From contig JAHRWA010000043.1 in assembly GCA_019090455.1 (NCBI GenBank), positions 62,001 through 126,000 of the forward strand: a stretch of DNA of 64,000 bases, read 5' to 3'. Source of the DNA: Pseudomonadales bacterium (lineage in GTDB: Bacteria; Pseudomonadota; Gammaproteobacteria; Pseudomonadales; DC-out160). A program made the translations under genes and the position numbers. The notes beneath the pieces are model-generated. The model did not search any database, was not told the origin of the DNA, and was given only the letters and a program-made list of their open reading frames with translations. This document shows, piece by piece, positions 9,001-18,500 of this stretch (within the stretch, counting starts at the first letter, position 1; every line of letters starts with the position of its first letter).

Positions 9001-10756
9001 TAATTGGCTTAATCATTCACAGACACAACTGGTCAATAGCTACGGACCCACCGAGTGTGCGGATATTGCTGCCTATTATGTGTTGGATAAAGAGAAAGAT
9101 TTAAGTCGAGAGGATATTCCCTTAGGCAAACCGAATGATAACGTCCGACTTTACGTACTGGATGAACAGCAAGCCTTAATGCCCGCAGGTTGTATCGGCG
9201 AAATCCACATTGGTGGCGAAAGCGTAGGGCCGGGATACTTGAATGATGAAACGTTAACGCAGCAGCAGTTTTCACTAGATCCTTATAACCAAGCTCCATC
9301 CTTTGCAAACGCACAACCCGGACGTCTCTATGCTACCGGCGACTTGGGCCGATACAATCAACAGGGTGAAGTGGAGTATCTCGGGCGGCGAGACAATCAG
9401 ATTAAACTACGCGGCTACCGTATCGAGTTAGGTGAAATCGAATCGGCTTTGAGTCTGCATAAAGCCGTGACATTAGCAGTAGTAGTGCTGGCGGGCAACG
9501 GGGATCGTTTAGCGTGTTATCTGCAGCTGGCATCTGGCAGGACATCAGATAAAACAGTGGATGCGGCACAGCTGCAAGCTTTCCTAAAGCAATCACTTCC
9601 CGATTATATGGTACCTTCACAATTTATGGTGTTGGATAGCTTCCCACTGACACCCAATGGGAAAGTAGATCGGAATCATTTGCCCCAGATGAGTGAGGAG
9701 GAGTCAGCTGATTACGTGGCAGCGCAAACACAGACAGAGGAAGTACTTTCTGAGATTTGGCGTGGTTTACTGGATAGCACTACTGATATAGGTCGATACG
9801 ATAATTTCTTTGCCCGTGGCGGCAATTCCATCGTCGGTGTCCAGATGATGTCGGCAGTGGAAAAACAGTTTGATGTGACGCTGGCGTTGGCGACGTTATT
9901 CAAAGCACAAACGTTGATGAGTCTAGCGGCAGAGATAGAGGAAGCTCAGAAAAACCGGAACCTAACTCAAAGCACGGGGGTGTTGGTCCCGATCCAAGAG
10001 GAGGGGAGCAAAACACCGATTTTCTGCATTCACGCAGTGGGGGGTGAGGTGCTGGCGTACCATGAGCTGTCTCGGGCTTTGGGGGATGAACAACCGTTCT
10101 ATGGTTTACAAGCCAAGGGTTTACAAAAAGAAGAATTGCCTATTTCAGATATAAAAGAAATGGCGAGTGACTATATAAAAGCGATACAAACGGTTCAACC
10201 ATCGGGCCCTTATCGTTTAGCCGGACATTCATTAGGGGGAATGATTGCCTATGAAATGGCGCAGCAATTGTTGGCCAGTGGTGAAACGGTGGCGAAGATT
10301 TCTTTATTCGACACCTTTATGCCGGACAAAACCAATTACAACCTGAATGATGATGTGGATTACTTGCAGGCGATATTTGTTAATCCTGATGGCAGTGAGT
10401 TATTGCCCTTACCTAAAGCCCATTTAAGATCCTTGGACGAGCAGTCGCGCTTAGTGTTTGTGTTTGAAAAGGCGCAGCAAGTGGGAGTGGTTCCAAAAGG
10501 GGTTAGCTTTGAGCAGACAGTGCGCTTGTTCACAGTAGCGAAGACGAATATGAAAGTGGTGAATGCCTATGAGCCGAAACCGATAGCTTGTTCGGTGGAA
10601 CATTTTTGTGCGACCCGAACCCAACTTGAATTTAGCTCCCAAGAGGGCTGGTCAGATCTGGTGACGGATTTACAGCAGTATCGAGTGGATACCCATCATG
10701 AGGGTATTATTCGAGGGGCGGCAGTGATTGAGTTAGTAGAGCTGATGGGTAATTGA
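2..10756 (+). CDS. Nonribosomal peptide synthetase NRPS-1 with C-terminal thioesterase (5' truncated by window edge)
   Basis: The reading frame is open from base 2. The first ~44 codons match the end of a condensation domain and its linker to an A domain, so the GTG at 134 is only an internal codon. Counting from that GTG, the domains are: A1 (~10-525), T1 (DNFFNLGGHSLL, ~555), C (623-1090, HHIISDG ~776), a second condensation-like domain C' (1113-1558, HHIVTDG), A2 (~1575-2080), T2 (~2116), C (2185-2630, HHIVSDG), A3 (~2655-3180), T3 (~3222, GGNS core), and TE (~3285-3540, GHSLGG). Specificity codes read by eye are DVLQLAIVYK (A1; unassigned, partly like glycine codes), DLKNIGSDIK (A2) and DLKNFGSDIK (A3). 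The protein activates at least three amino acids and releases the product. The C-C' tandem with no A-T between is unusual. NRPS identity is certain; the substrates are not. Confidence 0.97.
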   Translation, partial: HFITLLEGIIADKDQSVFDIPLLSPAERSTQLLDWNNTDKDYPNVGITELIEERVVAAPTNIALVFEGKTLTYAELNSHANRLARLLMEQGVQPDQLVGICVDRSFSMIIGMLGVLKAGGAYVPLDPDHPADRLSYMIEDLVSHNGSTGSSIILTQTALQDRVPSSDKLSVYRLDDAEFEKQVNTYDDSNIRKDELSDLTTNHLAYLIFTSGSTGKPKGVMIEHHGLVNRVDWMLRDYPLNIDDRVLLKTPYSFDVSVLEIYWTLAAGATLVIAQPGGHRDPHYLVETIVKEAITQIQFVPSMLTALLSSEDWARCQSIKRVLVAGEALPTELLHRFYRTDTNAELHNIYGPTEAVVYASAWMCPKDHPHNKPVPIGKPVANVKLYVLDQKLRLLPAGVAGELYIAGSGLARGYLNLEELSLKTFIADPLSDEANARMYKTGDVVRYLPDGNIEYLGRNDHQVKVRGFRIELGEIENQLMAHPAITEATVIANDNRLVAYVVFDDGTYQGEEAALNAASLLKKHLLETLPSYMVPAVFMVLDAMPLTSSGKVDRNSLPDPDLSSLTETYVAPINEIQEVLCDVWSELLDVDRVGIEDNFFNLGGHSLLVTQLAAQLRKAFDIELSVRELFEHATVAEQTIVVEEKKQQINQSNLPDIQRRANIDPIPLTYGQQRIWMMGLLNPDSAAFNMPGTFKLAGELDLSVLEMVMQTIVQRHDTLRTHFQTNENGDAFMVVDSDSDIFGSDNHNEGGSDSEGKWSLPVIDLSDVSPEELEQKINQQLRNNETTPFDLLSGPLFRLQVLALPQEAGVPQHIILFCMHHIISDGGSIGVLTQELVRGYAGGSLTGEVTLPVLPIQYADYALWQRTHLDNQVIDRQIEYWKNYLEGSASFLRMPTDYPRPAQQTTSGDRVRFDFPIGFSASLNAVCAELGVTPFMFMLTSYQLLLSHYAQQDDVLVGVPIAGRDQAELQGLIGFFINSVVIRGDMSDNKTVRSLMQNTREDVLNAFSNQDVPAERILQDIQFDRDPAYPPLVQVAFQLLQAANDSASIMEAMSNGGMGDFEFEGLGLERVESKLDMTLELHLSTDEIVAFLEYNTDLFNSKTMTTFLRHYVSLTQAMISNLDLPCRSLDWMTEGQLIESLGVEISGVETSGVGASVWPLTAMQRDIYLDSVMNPGNHRNNIGFVVDMHSAIDPLLMQRCLNDVAAANSMLRAHFIEAPFPYMDFVYQVIPNQYEVNFQFEDWTSKAAADIDLNEDDVQRLAEAFVYRPIAVKDNKDLTHYKLIKLSDERFLILVAAHHIVTDGVALVQNAKEVIGLYETLNGSLENKLTSTEANIQKIESHPFDNYADHVAEDRQAMDTADTLAFWRGMLADAESLHFRMDNKASKSESRGSKVSKQLPLDDALWQKLKKYCRKNRITPAHYFKCIYGYLLNSYCGAEKDFPIMELALGRRKENMATLGCYYQQVPFLMRQKVLNNQMTMQDIFADARTYQKEIKNYRNISVFAQNTILATGPVTFLYNFNAYFEGIVFNGQAHNNIGLLPDVDNQVLLSVKVANDELYLIMHYYDHLFDDVDFLERMEWISQQLLAGTDSLGDLKLVLPNEEAGLVDQAMASTVEHMPYRPLVQLIEEQVKQSHSQIAVRCGDDFLSFAELDRRSALLAKTLRQQGAKEGAIVGVCLAQDCNLVVALLAVLKTGAAYLPMDLKHPKERLLFMESDSSACFVLTDSVLQQEITFSKAVLFSDLSDTETSQSVSDELFQSSYAKSDSLFYVIYTSGSTGQPKGSGVLQQGVFNLQQWYCREFEFDSIDQHLMISAVGFDLSQKNLWAPLLSGGTLHFVDAQDYDPQKVIETIEQQHITRINCAPSAFYPLVEDRRYSSLSSLKTVILGGESIRMASLRDWLESDDCLCKVVNSYGPTECTDIASYYVVSDPAPYFDNNNYDNKGFDKNVPLGVANDNVQLWVVDRNQQLLPQGLVGELLIGGQGVGAGYLNRQELEDKVFIQTPIQAERTYLTGDLVYWDKDNLLQYVGRSDFQVKLRGQRIELGEIEFALKQIEGAKDSLVLLHEDRLLAYVLSDDDSLAQTDWRLILRDYLLDYMVPSSLLVLKSWPLNANGKIDRHALPKDIVSDVVRYVAPTTALEITLADILRSVLKVERVGIYDSFFDLGGHSLLATQVVARVRTQFNVELPLRKLFETPTVAGLAEIIEHSQRVEQLDMPPIVAVDRSEPIPLSFAQQRLFVLQELDHQSAAYNMFTAVRIKGDLNIESFASSFDRLVERHESLRTTFQVDEDSGQVYQVIHASEEYNRDYPSLTTIDLRHLDAGSDENVGDVVEAEVKGLVAMDAMTAFDLRTGPLMRATLYQLDQQEFVLVANMHHIVSDGWSLGVLVREIALLYFSQGGSPLPALPIQYPDYAHWQRSWLQGDVLEKQLTYWRDHLEGVPNLELPTDFTRLPVQGAKGAHVSFTFSREISQAIYEIGQAQGCTPFMTLLAVFNVLLYRHSGQTDFAVGSPIANRTQEVLEPLIGVFVNTLCLRTAIDPQQSFSDYLSQVKTNTLTAYDHQDVPFERIVDELNVARDMSHTPLFQAMFMLQNTPTDQTGADGLVQSGLQFEALETDVELAKFDITLSMQEVDGQFTGQFAYRDELFEASSVQRFVDHFKTLLAELAVNTAMPVSVIKLLSSKETDQQLHQWNSAERDYNREESVVSRIEQQVALTPDQTAVIWGDVSLSYLELNQQANQVAHGLIASGVNVGDRVGLCLERSAEMMVALLGIIKSGATYVPLDASYPQERLHYMVENAELVSVVTHEATQVLFSEGVLASDIETHTIKSLTLKSLTLKSQKLNEGQNDSSPKYSQENPDITISAEQLLYVIFTSGSTGLPKATGAVHRAEINLINWYTREFDMGLDDRIMIVSSVGFDLTQKNFFAPLVCGATCVLPRSAHFDYLEITEEVERSKVTWINCAPSAFYPLVEEAQANENFSGLASLRWVFLGGEAIQVNRLRNWLNHSQTQLVNSYGPTECADIAAYYVLDKEKDLSREDIPLGKPNDNVRLYVLDEQQALMPAGCIGEIHIGGESVGPGYLNDETLTQQQFSLDPYNQAPSFANAQPGRLYATGDLGRYNQQGEVEYLGRRDNQIKLRGYRIELGEIESALSLHKAVTLAVVVLAGNGDRLACYLQLASGRTSDKTVDAAQLQAFLKQSLPDYMVPSQFMVLDSFPLTPNGKVDRNHLPQMSEEESADYVAAQTQTEEVLSEIWRGLLDSTTDIGRYDNFFARGGNSIVGVQMMSAVEKQFDVTLALATLFKAQTLMSLAAEIEEAQKNRNLTQSTGVLVPIQEEGSKTPIFCIHAVGGEVLAYHELSRALGDEQPFYGLQAKGLQKEELPISDIKEMASDYIKAIQTVQPSGPYRLAGHSLGGMIAYEMAQQLLASGETVAKISLFDTFMPDKTNYNLNDDVDYLQAIFVNPDGSELLPLPKAHLRSLDEQSRLVFVFEKAQQVGVVPKGVSFEQTVRLFTVAKTNMKVVNAYEPKPIACSVEHFCATRTQLEFSSQEGWSDLVTDLQQYRVDTHHEGIIRGAAVIELVELMGN
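3425..3469 (+). repeat. 3 x 15-bp in-frame tandem repeat in the C-C' linker
   Basis: Three 15-bp units (3425-3439, 3440-3454, 3455-3469) encode GVEIS, GVETS and GVGAS. They sit exactly at the junction between the ordinary C domain and C'. The units are diverged, so this is an older duplication that lengthened a flexible linker. Confidence 0.75.
3470..4810 (+). other. Atypical condensation-like domain C' in NRPS-1, directly after a complete C domain
   Basis: Residues ~1113-1558 of NRPS-1 begin with a C1-type motif (WPLTAMQRDIYL) and carry an intact HHIVTDG. They continue with blocks shared with the N-terminus of NRPS-2 and the second half of NRPS-3: a 'YCRKN-ITPA' helix, a 'FLYNFNAYF' strand and an end 'LVLPNEE'. 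The preceding ordinary C domain ends just upstream and is separated by a 45-bp tandem-repeat linker. Possible roles, all inferred: recruiting a trans-acting tailoring enzyme, like the 'interface' C-type domains described in siderophore NRPSs; modifying the residue; or a remnant of module loss. Confidence 0.8.
8480..8524 (+). repeat. 3 x 15-bp in-frame tandem repeat inside the A3 domain of NRPS-1
   Basis: Units at 8480-8494 and 8495-8509 are identical (aaatcgctgacgtta); the third (8510-8524) is diverged. They encode KSLTL-KSLTL-KSQKL in a variable loop just before the A3 core motif (FTSGSTG). Identity of two copies suggests a recent slippage event. Confidence 0.9.
9985..10745 (+). other. Type I thioesterase (TE) domain of NRPS-1
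   Basis: The C-terminal ~255 residues of NRPS-1 form an alpha/beta-hydrolase. It starts with the typical PIFCIHAVGGEV strand and oxyanion region, carries the nucleophile motif GHSLGG (~residue 3363), and has a histidine pair (DTHHEG) near the end that fits the catalytic His. It should release the finished peptide by hydrolysis or macrocyclisation. Its presence marks NRPS-1 as the last enzyme of an assembly line, although it lies upstream of the other two NRPS genes. Confidence 0.92.
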
Positions 10757-10760
10757 TGAC

Positions 10761-12125
10761 ATGAGTAATGGTAAAAGTTTAGGTACTTTCTATTTTATAT
10801 TAGCCGGGCAGGCGCTGTCTTTTCTGGGGACTTCCTTAACTAATTTTGGTTTAAGTATCTGGGTCTATGAGCAAGCAGGCTCGGTGATGGATTTTACCTT
10901 GGTCGCGGTGGCAGGGGTGCTGCCCAATTTAGTTTTTTCCCCTATCGCCGGAGTATTGATCGATCGGTGGCCGAGGAAAAAAATGCTCATTTTGGGGCAA
11001 CTAGGCTCGGTGCTGTGTACCTTAGCGGTCGCTTGTCTCTACTGGACCGATACCTTGGCTGTTTGGCACATCGTTATTATCGTATCGCTGAGTTCCATAT
11101 GTATGGCTTTTTTAAGGCCGGGGTTCATGGCGACCATCACTTTACTGGTGAACAACGAGGATCTCGGTAAGGCCAATGGTGCGCTAGCGACAGTATTTGG
11201 CATTATCATGTTAATTGCGCCAGCTCTGGGCGGTGCCTTGATACATTTGATTGGTCTAGATTGGGTTTTCGTTATCGATCTTGCCACGTTCTCCTTGGGT
11301 GTGGGGGTCTTAGTGGTAGCGACCATTCCGCCTGTGGCATCAGTTAACAAAGCCAGTGGTACCGGGATTATGAGTGAAATGGGGGATGCCTGGCATTACT
11401 TACAGAAAAAACCGGCCCTGATTTTTATACTCGTATTGTCAGTCATCGTTAACTTTAATCTCGCCGCGATTCAGGTCTTAGTGATACCCGTTGTATTAGG
11501 CTTTGCGAATAAAGCGGAACTGGGTGCGGTTATGTCAGTGGCTGGGGCAGGTGTGATTATTGGTGGTCTGATTATGATGGCGTGGGGCGGGCCGCAAAAA
11601 AAGGTTTTCGGCGTTTTGTATTCCGGTTTGGCCATTGCGTTGTTAATCATATTGTTCCCAATAGTGCCCTCTATTTACGTGTTTGGCGTCGGCGCTTTTA
11701 TATCGATGGCGGTATACCCCATTTTTACGGCTTGTACTCAGTCTATTTGGCAAACCAAAGTGGATGCGGATATGCAAGGGAGGTTGTTTAGTTTTCGGAC
11801 GATGGTTATTAGTGCAGTAGCACCTATCGCGTATATTAGTTCTGGATTTCTGTCGGATCATTTTTTTGAACCCTTAATGTTAGAGGAAAGTAATTTATCA
11901 GAACTGATGGGGGGACATTTATTATGGCTGGGCGAGCTTTATGGATATGGAAAGGGGCGAGGTGTTGCCGTTTTAATTAGTTTGTATGGTTTATTTTGTT
12001 TCTGTTGTTTGTTCTTCGCACTTTCAAGCCGACGGATTAGAGGAGTCGATGCTGATTTACCGGATTGTAATGAGGAGGAATCGTTAGCTAAATCGACTAA
12101 TGAATTTGCCAATAATGAGGGATAA
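10761..12125 (+). CDS. MFS transporter, probable peptide exporter
   Basis: A 454-aa polytopic protein with about 12 hydrophobic segments. The loop after the second segment carries the MFS motif GVLIDRWPRKK. The overall look is that of the MFS_3/EntS-like and macrolide-efflux-like group, proton-driven exporters of the inner membrane. The ATG lies 4 nt after the NRPS-1 stop, so the two are almost certainly cotranscribed. That placement between NRPS genes makes export of the peptide product the most likely job (inference). The last ~40 residues are hydrophilic and acidic and probably cytoplasmic. No strong Shine-Dalgarno sequence precedes the ATG, so translational coupling to NRPS-1 is plausible. 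Confidence 0.9.
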   Translation: MSNGKSLGTFYFILAGQALSFLGTSLTNFGLSIWVYEQAGSVMDFTLVAVAGVLPNLVFSPIAGVLIDRWPRKKMLILGQLGSVLCTLAVACLYWTDTLAVWHIVIIVSLSSICMAFLRPGFMATITLLVNNEDLGKANGALATVFGIIMLIAPALGGALIHLIGLDWVFVIDLATFSLGVGVLVVATIPPVASVNKASGTGIMSEMGDAWHYLQKKPALIFILVLSVIVNFNLAAIQVLVIPVVLGFANKAELGAVMSVAGAGVIIGGLIMMAWGGPQKKVFGVLYSGLAIALLIILFPIVPSIYVFGVGAFISMAVYPIFTACTQSIWQTKVDADMQGRLFSFRTMVISAVAPIAYISSGFLSDHFFEPLMLEESNLSELMGGHLLWLGELYGYGKGRGVAVLISLYGLFCFCCLFFALSSRRIRGVDADLPDCNEEESLAKSTNEFANNEG

Positions 12126-12527
12126 CCCACTGATTGAATGTCCAAAATAGGCGTAAAATATCCTAGCTTAAACATAATTCAGAATATCTGTGTGTAAATA
12201 CCGAAAATATATCGGCCAAACTGCCATCAATGGGCGGAATAAGGTAAACTTTATATACGGTTGATTTTGATACTTATTGCGATCAAAAATAGATTAGATA
12301 TCAAAAGGCTATCGTCCGTAAAGTTGAATAAATTACCTAAAATTACAGAATCTACAACAAAGACCTTTATACATGAGCTACCAAGGATGGGAGTGTATGG
12401 GAAAAGCGATATCTGTCGATACAGTTAGGCAATAAAAAAAGGTGCCAATGATAAGGGCATCAAGCTGTTATCCAAGCTTGATTTATGTCCAGCATGAGCT
12501 AATTATAAAAATAACGGTACTTTAGCA
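12126..12527. other. 402-nt intergenic region upstream of NRPS-2
   Basis: No gene is visible. The region is AT-rich and contains a perfect 8-bp inverted repeat near the NRPS-2 start (listed separately). I see no convincing -35/-10 pair, no Fur-box-like GATAAT repeats and no strong rho-independent terminator after the MFS gene. A promoter for the NRPS-2/NRPS-3 transcript is expected here because of the gap length. Confidence 0.5.
12459..12482. promoter_or_regulatory. Inverted repeat in the NRPS-2 leader
   Basis: ATCAAGCT (12459-12466) and AGCTTGAT (12475-12482) are perfect inverted repeats around an 8-nt spacer, ending 45 nt before the NRPS-2 ATG. There is no T-run after it, so it is not a typical terminator. 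It could be an operator for a dimeric regulator or a leader hairpin. Confidence 0.45.
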
Positions 12528-15500
12528 ATGATACAAGATGACAACTCCATGATGAACTCGCTGAAGCTGAGCCATTTAGGCATAGAAGCGGTTTATCCTT
12601 TAACCCCCATGCAGCGAGATTTATATCTCACTAGCGTGCTAGATCCCGATACAAAAGATGTTTGTATCGGTCTAGTCATTTCTGTCAATGAACCCTTTGA
12701 TATTAGTATCTGGGAATCTGTTCTTCTTGAATTCCATGAAGAACAAGCTATTTTACGGACGCGTATATATCAAGGGACAGAGCAGCCTGATGGTGACAGC
12801 GAAACAGTCGCCTGCCAGTGTGTTTTACGACAAGCCTACCTTCCTTTTGATGTTCAGGATCTCAGAGCGATAGAGCTTTCTGAAGATAAAATTGAAACAC
12901 TCGTACGTGATTTTATTTATGCGCCCTATGATATTCATAGCAATGAGTTAGTCAGGTATCGCGTTTGGCGTTTAAACAATAACAGAACTATTTTGAGCAT
13001 GGCTTGCCATCATATAGTTATGGATGGGATGAGTGGTGTGTTTCATCTCAATCAAGCGATTGCGCGTTACAATGATTATATTGAAAATGGTGCCAATGTC
13101 GTCTCATTGGACTCACCGAAATTATCGAAAGTCAAAAGTAGCTATTTAGAACTCGTCGATCAACATTGCCAAGATTTCGATACTGAAGCTACCCGTGACT
13201 TTTGGGCATCTCGATTGCGGGATATAGAACCCTTGTCCATGGGAGGTAGGCCTCCCATTGCAGACAAAGATAATGAAATTGTTCAAGAGTACCTTTCCTT
13301 TGATGGTGAACAGTTTGATGCGATAAAACGCTACTGTCGAAAAAATGTGATAACACCAGCTATATTTCTACGTTGTGCTTATGCGTTGATGCTGAATCAA
13401 TATGCGCATCCCGGTAAATCGTTTATGGTTCATAGTGCCCAGAGTGCTCGACCTAAAGGGCACGAGTTGAGTATAGGGCTGTATGTGAATCAGGTTTCAT
13501 TCGTATTTGATCCAACAGATATGGACGATACCACTAAGCAGCTTTATACAGCGTCACGTCAGTTTCAAAAATCAGTTCGAGGATATGAACAGCTAACTAT
13601 AGGTACTCGTAAGCAGCTGACGTCATCCGAAGATTTAGAGTTTATTTATAATTTTATTGATTTTATTCCCTCGGTTAATGTATCGGGCCAGCAGTTAGAA
13701 GTGACTCGGTATACCAACTATCCGCGTCATCAGGTCCAGCTCATAGTGGAGTTGGAGAGTGATGGCTTTGGTTTCCACTTTAATTATTATCCGGCTGATT
13801 TTGATGCTTGCGATTTCTTGAATCGCATGGCTTCCATTATACGACAATTGGTTGAGGGTGAAACTGATTTGAAGGCGATACAATATGTATTGCCAGATGA
13901 GCGGGTAAGTTTGGCTAAATGGAATCAGACTAAAACTGACTACCCTAAGGGACGCGCTATTCATGAGTTGTTTGAGGAGCAAGTTGAACGGGGGCCGGAT
14001 AATAATGCCCTGGTTCGCGGCGATGTCGTAATATCCTATCAAGAACTAAATCGGCGAGCGAATCGTTTAGCGCATTACTTAATAGATCAGAACGTGAAGC
14101 CGGGCACGTTTGTAGGGGTATGTTTAGAACGCTCTTTTGAAATGGCTGTGGCTGCTTTGGCAGTGCTGAAAGTGGGAGCAGCTTACGCTCCTTTAGATCC
14201 TGGATATCCTGCCGACCGTTTAGCTTACATGTTAGCGGATTGTGATGTGTCTATAGTGATAACGCTACAACCCCTGGCGGAGAATATACCGACAACAGAG
14301 AATCAAAAAATATGTTGTTTAGACGATGAAAACTTTCTAAGAAACCTAGAATCCTTTTCAGCGAATAATGTGTCGAGTTTCAATAATGATCCCAGCTCCA
14401 TCAGTCTAAAATCAGGAAATGAAAAGCCTGATTTCGATGGGGAGCAATTGGCTTACGTGATTTATACCTCTGGATCCACAGGGCGGCCAAAGGGAGTCTG
14501 TGTTCACCACAAAGGCGTAACGCGATTAGTTAAAAATACGAATTATATTGAATTAGTGCCCTCAGATAATATAGCTCATATTTCTAATGTCTCTTTTGAT
14601 GCGGCGACCTTTGAATTGTGGGGAGCATTATTGAATGGTGCGACCACTGTTATTGTAGAAAGAGAAACGCTTTTATCGGATGTAGATCTCGCCGCTTACT
14701 TTAGTGAAAAGAAAGTATCAGTCATGTTTATGACCACGGCTTTGTTTAATTACTTTGCCAAAAACCGGATGGAAGTATTTCAGCCATTTAGGGCTATATT
14801 GTTCGGTGGTGATGCTTGTGATCCCAAGATGGTGATGAAAGTCTATGATAGCGTGAAACCCGATCATTTAATTAATGGTTATGGGCCAACGGAGAATACG
14901 GTTTTCAGTAGCTGGTATGAGGTGCAAGGTCTTGAGAGTGAACGACATACTATACCTATCGGTAGTCCTCTTTCGAACAGTACACTCTATGTCTTAGATA
15001 AACATCGCAAGCCATTGCCAATAGGGGTAGCAGGTGAGCTTTATTTGGGAGGAGAAGGCGTCTCGCAGGGTTATCTCAATAGACCAGAATTAACGGAAAA
15101 GCTTTTTATACAGCATCCTGATTTTGGCTTACTGTACCGATCCGGAGATTGGGCTCGAATGAATCCCCAGGGTCATGTGGAGTATTTGGGGCGTATTGAT
15201 GATCAAGTTAAAATTCGCGGATTTCGAATCGAAATTGGAGAAATCGAGAAAAACCTGTTGGCCCACGAAGGTGTATCAGAAGCGACGGTGATTGCACGAG
15301 AAGATCAACCCGGCCACAAAGTCTTGGTTGCTTATTGGGTTGCGATAAAATCAGAAAACGACTGCTCAGAAGAAGGTGTTGAAACTCCTGATTTATGTAA
15401 GTTTATGAAGGCACGCTTACCTGATTATATGGTTCCTAGTGCATTCGTTATGTTGGATGAATTGCCATTAACACCCAATGGAAAAGTGAATAAGAAAAAC

Positions 15501-18500
15501 CTACCCAAGCCAGAGAGTATGGCCGGTGATACTGAATATGTAGAACCCACCACTTTTCAAGAAAAAATATTGGCACAAATTTGGTCGGAAGTATTAGGGG
15601 GTAAGCAGATAGGAGTTCACGACAATTTTTTTGAATTGGGTGGGGATTCCATAATCACTATCCAAATCATCAGTCGTGCCAAAAGAGCGGGTCTGCATTT
15701 GCAGCCACAGCAAATGTTCGAGTATCAAACTATCGCTGAATTGGCCAGTATTGCTTCCTCGCAAAGTATTGAAATAATTGCTGAGCAAGGTCTAGTTGAT
15801 GGTGAAGTGCCGATGCTGCCTATTCAACAATGGTTTATGGAAGAACATAAAGAAGATCGAGAGCACTTCAATCACGGACTCATGTTGGCTGTAAAGGAGT
15901 CGTGTACGGAAAGCGACATAACGGAATCCTTAAAGGCAATCATTGAAAAGCATGACGGTTTAAGGTTGCAGTTTTTTCAGGATACAAAAGGTTGGGTTCA
16001 ACGATTTCGGGGATTAGAAAAAATTCAGATAAAACTGCATCGGTTGCAGTTAGACAATAGTGATTGGCACGATAAAGAGTCGAAAATTCATGACTTTGCT
16101 AATACGCTACAAACCAGTTTTCAGTTTGAAGAAGGAGAGCTGTTTACTTTTGGCTTTATCCAGACTCCACAAGGAGAGGATAATCGCTTATTGCTAGTGG
16201 TACACCATTTAATTATTGATGTTGTCTCCTGGCGTATATTAATGGACGATATTGATATTGCTCTGGACCAACTATCCAGTGGCCACGAGATAGATTTAGG
16301 TTCGAAAACCACGTCGATTCAACAATGGGCTGAAGCCTTAACCCATTATACGAACACAGAAGTTATTCGAGATAAAGTTAAGCATTGGTCGACTTTGGGT
16401 AGTGCAGAACTTCCTCAGTTGCCGTTGGATAACCAGGATCAACGTAATACCTACGGTCAAGCGAAAGAGTGCGTGGCGACCTTGGATCAGAAAACAACTA
16501 AGCAACTACTGTCGCTTGCTAATATCGCTTACCGTACCGATATCGAAGATTTACTATTGTCCGCATTAGCCAAAACCATCAGTGAATGGTCGCAACGAGA
16601 GAGTAAAGGTGAACATCAGGGCAACACAAACGAAGATCACACCAATGGCAGCAAGATCTATCTGCAGCTTGAAAGTCATGGACGAGAGAATATTGCTTCA
16701 ACGGTAGATGTCACAAATACGCTGGGTTGGTTTACTAGCGCATATCCCATATTGCTTGATTTCGATGAGATTGCCGTATCCGAATCAAACTCAGCAGGAA
16801 AGTTAATACAATCTATTAAGGAGCAGCTCAGGGGCGTAGATGGGGCGGGTAGTCGATCCGGGTCTACAGGAGAGGCTGGCTCAAAAGGTTATAGTTCAAA
16901 TGGATATAGTTTTGGGTTATTGCGTTACCTTTCTGATGATAAAAAAATTCGACAGCTCTTAGCTGAGATTCCAAAACCTGAAATAGTGTTTAACTATTTG
17001 GGGCAGCTCGATAACATTTCTAATCAAGATCGTAATATCCACCCTGCTTCTGAATCCGTTGGTGATATGTGTGGGCCGGATTTAGTCCGGCAGCACTTGG
17101 TAGACATTAACTGCCGCATTCAAGACGGGCAGTTTCAAGCGTACTGGACCTATAACCCCAATAGTCATGACACCGCGACTATTGTGAAAGTAGCGGAGGA
17201 GTATATTGAAAACCTATCTCAATTGGTTGGCTATTGCTTAGATGAATCCCATCGGGGGTTAACGCCATCGGATGTCCCCCTACTGAATGTGGATCAATCG
17301 ACTTTAGACAAAGAAGTGGCAAGTATACTCGCGCAAAGTGAGGGTTATACCGTTGATAATATCCAGTCAATTTATCCCTTGAGTCCAATGCAGGAAGGAA
17401 TGTTATTCCATAGTATTTATCAGCCGGAATCCGCTTTTTATATGGATCAGATGGAGCTGAGTGTGGAGGGTGGTGTTGATCTTCATTTGTTGGCTAAGGC
17501 TTGGCAAAGAGTGGTTGATCGCCATGATATTCTGCGTACCGCGTTTATATACAATGGCGTTCGAAAACCGATACAAGTGGTCTACGATAAAGTGGAAATG
17601 GCCATTGATATTCTTGATTGGTCGGCACGGGATTCACAGCAAGCAAAGCACGAATTTGATCAGTGGTTGATAGAGGATAAGCAAAAAGGGTTTGAATTTT
17701 CTACCCCCGGGCTATTGCGATTTGCTTGGATAATTTTACCGGGTAATGAGCAACGGTTAGTCTGGACCTTTCAACATATTCTTTTGGATGGCTGGTCTCT
17801 GCCTTTGGTGCTCGGTGAGGTCATGCAGACTTATTCTGATCTTTTAAATGAGACTCCACTACCTAGCGGTCCAGTACCACAATACCAGAAGTTTATTCGT
17901 TGGTTGTCAGGTCAACCCAAAGATGAAGCCCAAAAATACTGGCGCGATTATTTAAAGGGTTTTAGTGCCCCTAATAGTTTTCCGCAAATGAAAACGGTAC
18001 CCGTTGATGTCTCTATCCGAGCAAAATGGAAAGAGACAACCATCGAATGGAATGGCGATAAGCTTAAGCGTCTAAATGATATCGCTCACGAACACCACTT
18101 AACACTGAATACCATCATTCAAGGTGTTTGGGCTATATTGATAAGCCGATATTCCAGGGAATCTGACGTGGTATTTGGTACCACCGTGTCAGGACGCCCG
18201 TCCGAACTGCCAGATGTAGAGCAAACTGTCGGTATCTTCATTAATACCTTACCTTTGCGAACGCATGTTGTTGGTGATATGCCGCTGATTGAATGGCTGC
18301 AACAATTGCAGAAGCGGCAAGTTGATATGCGCCGTTATGAACATATTCCACTAGTTGACGTTCAGTCTGAATCAGAGGTACCGAGCAAACAACCTTTATT
18401 TGAATCCATTGTCGTTTTTGAAAATTATCCTGTGGATGAAAAGTTTTTTGAATTCCTACCCATAAAACTAACGGAAGTGAGATTATTTGAACACGCTAAC

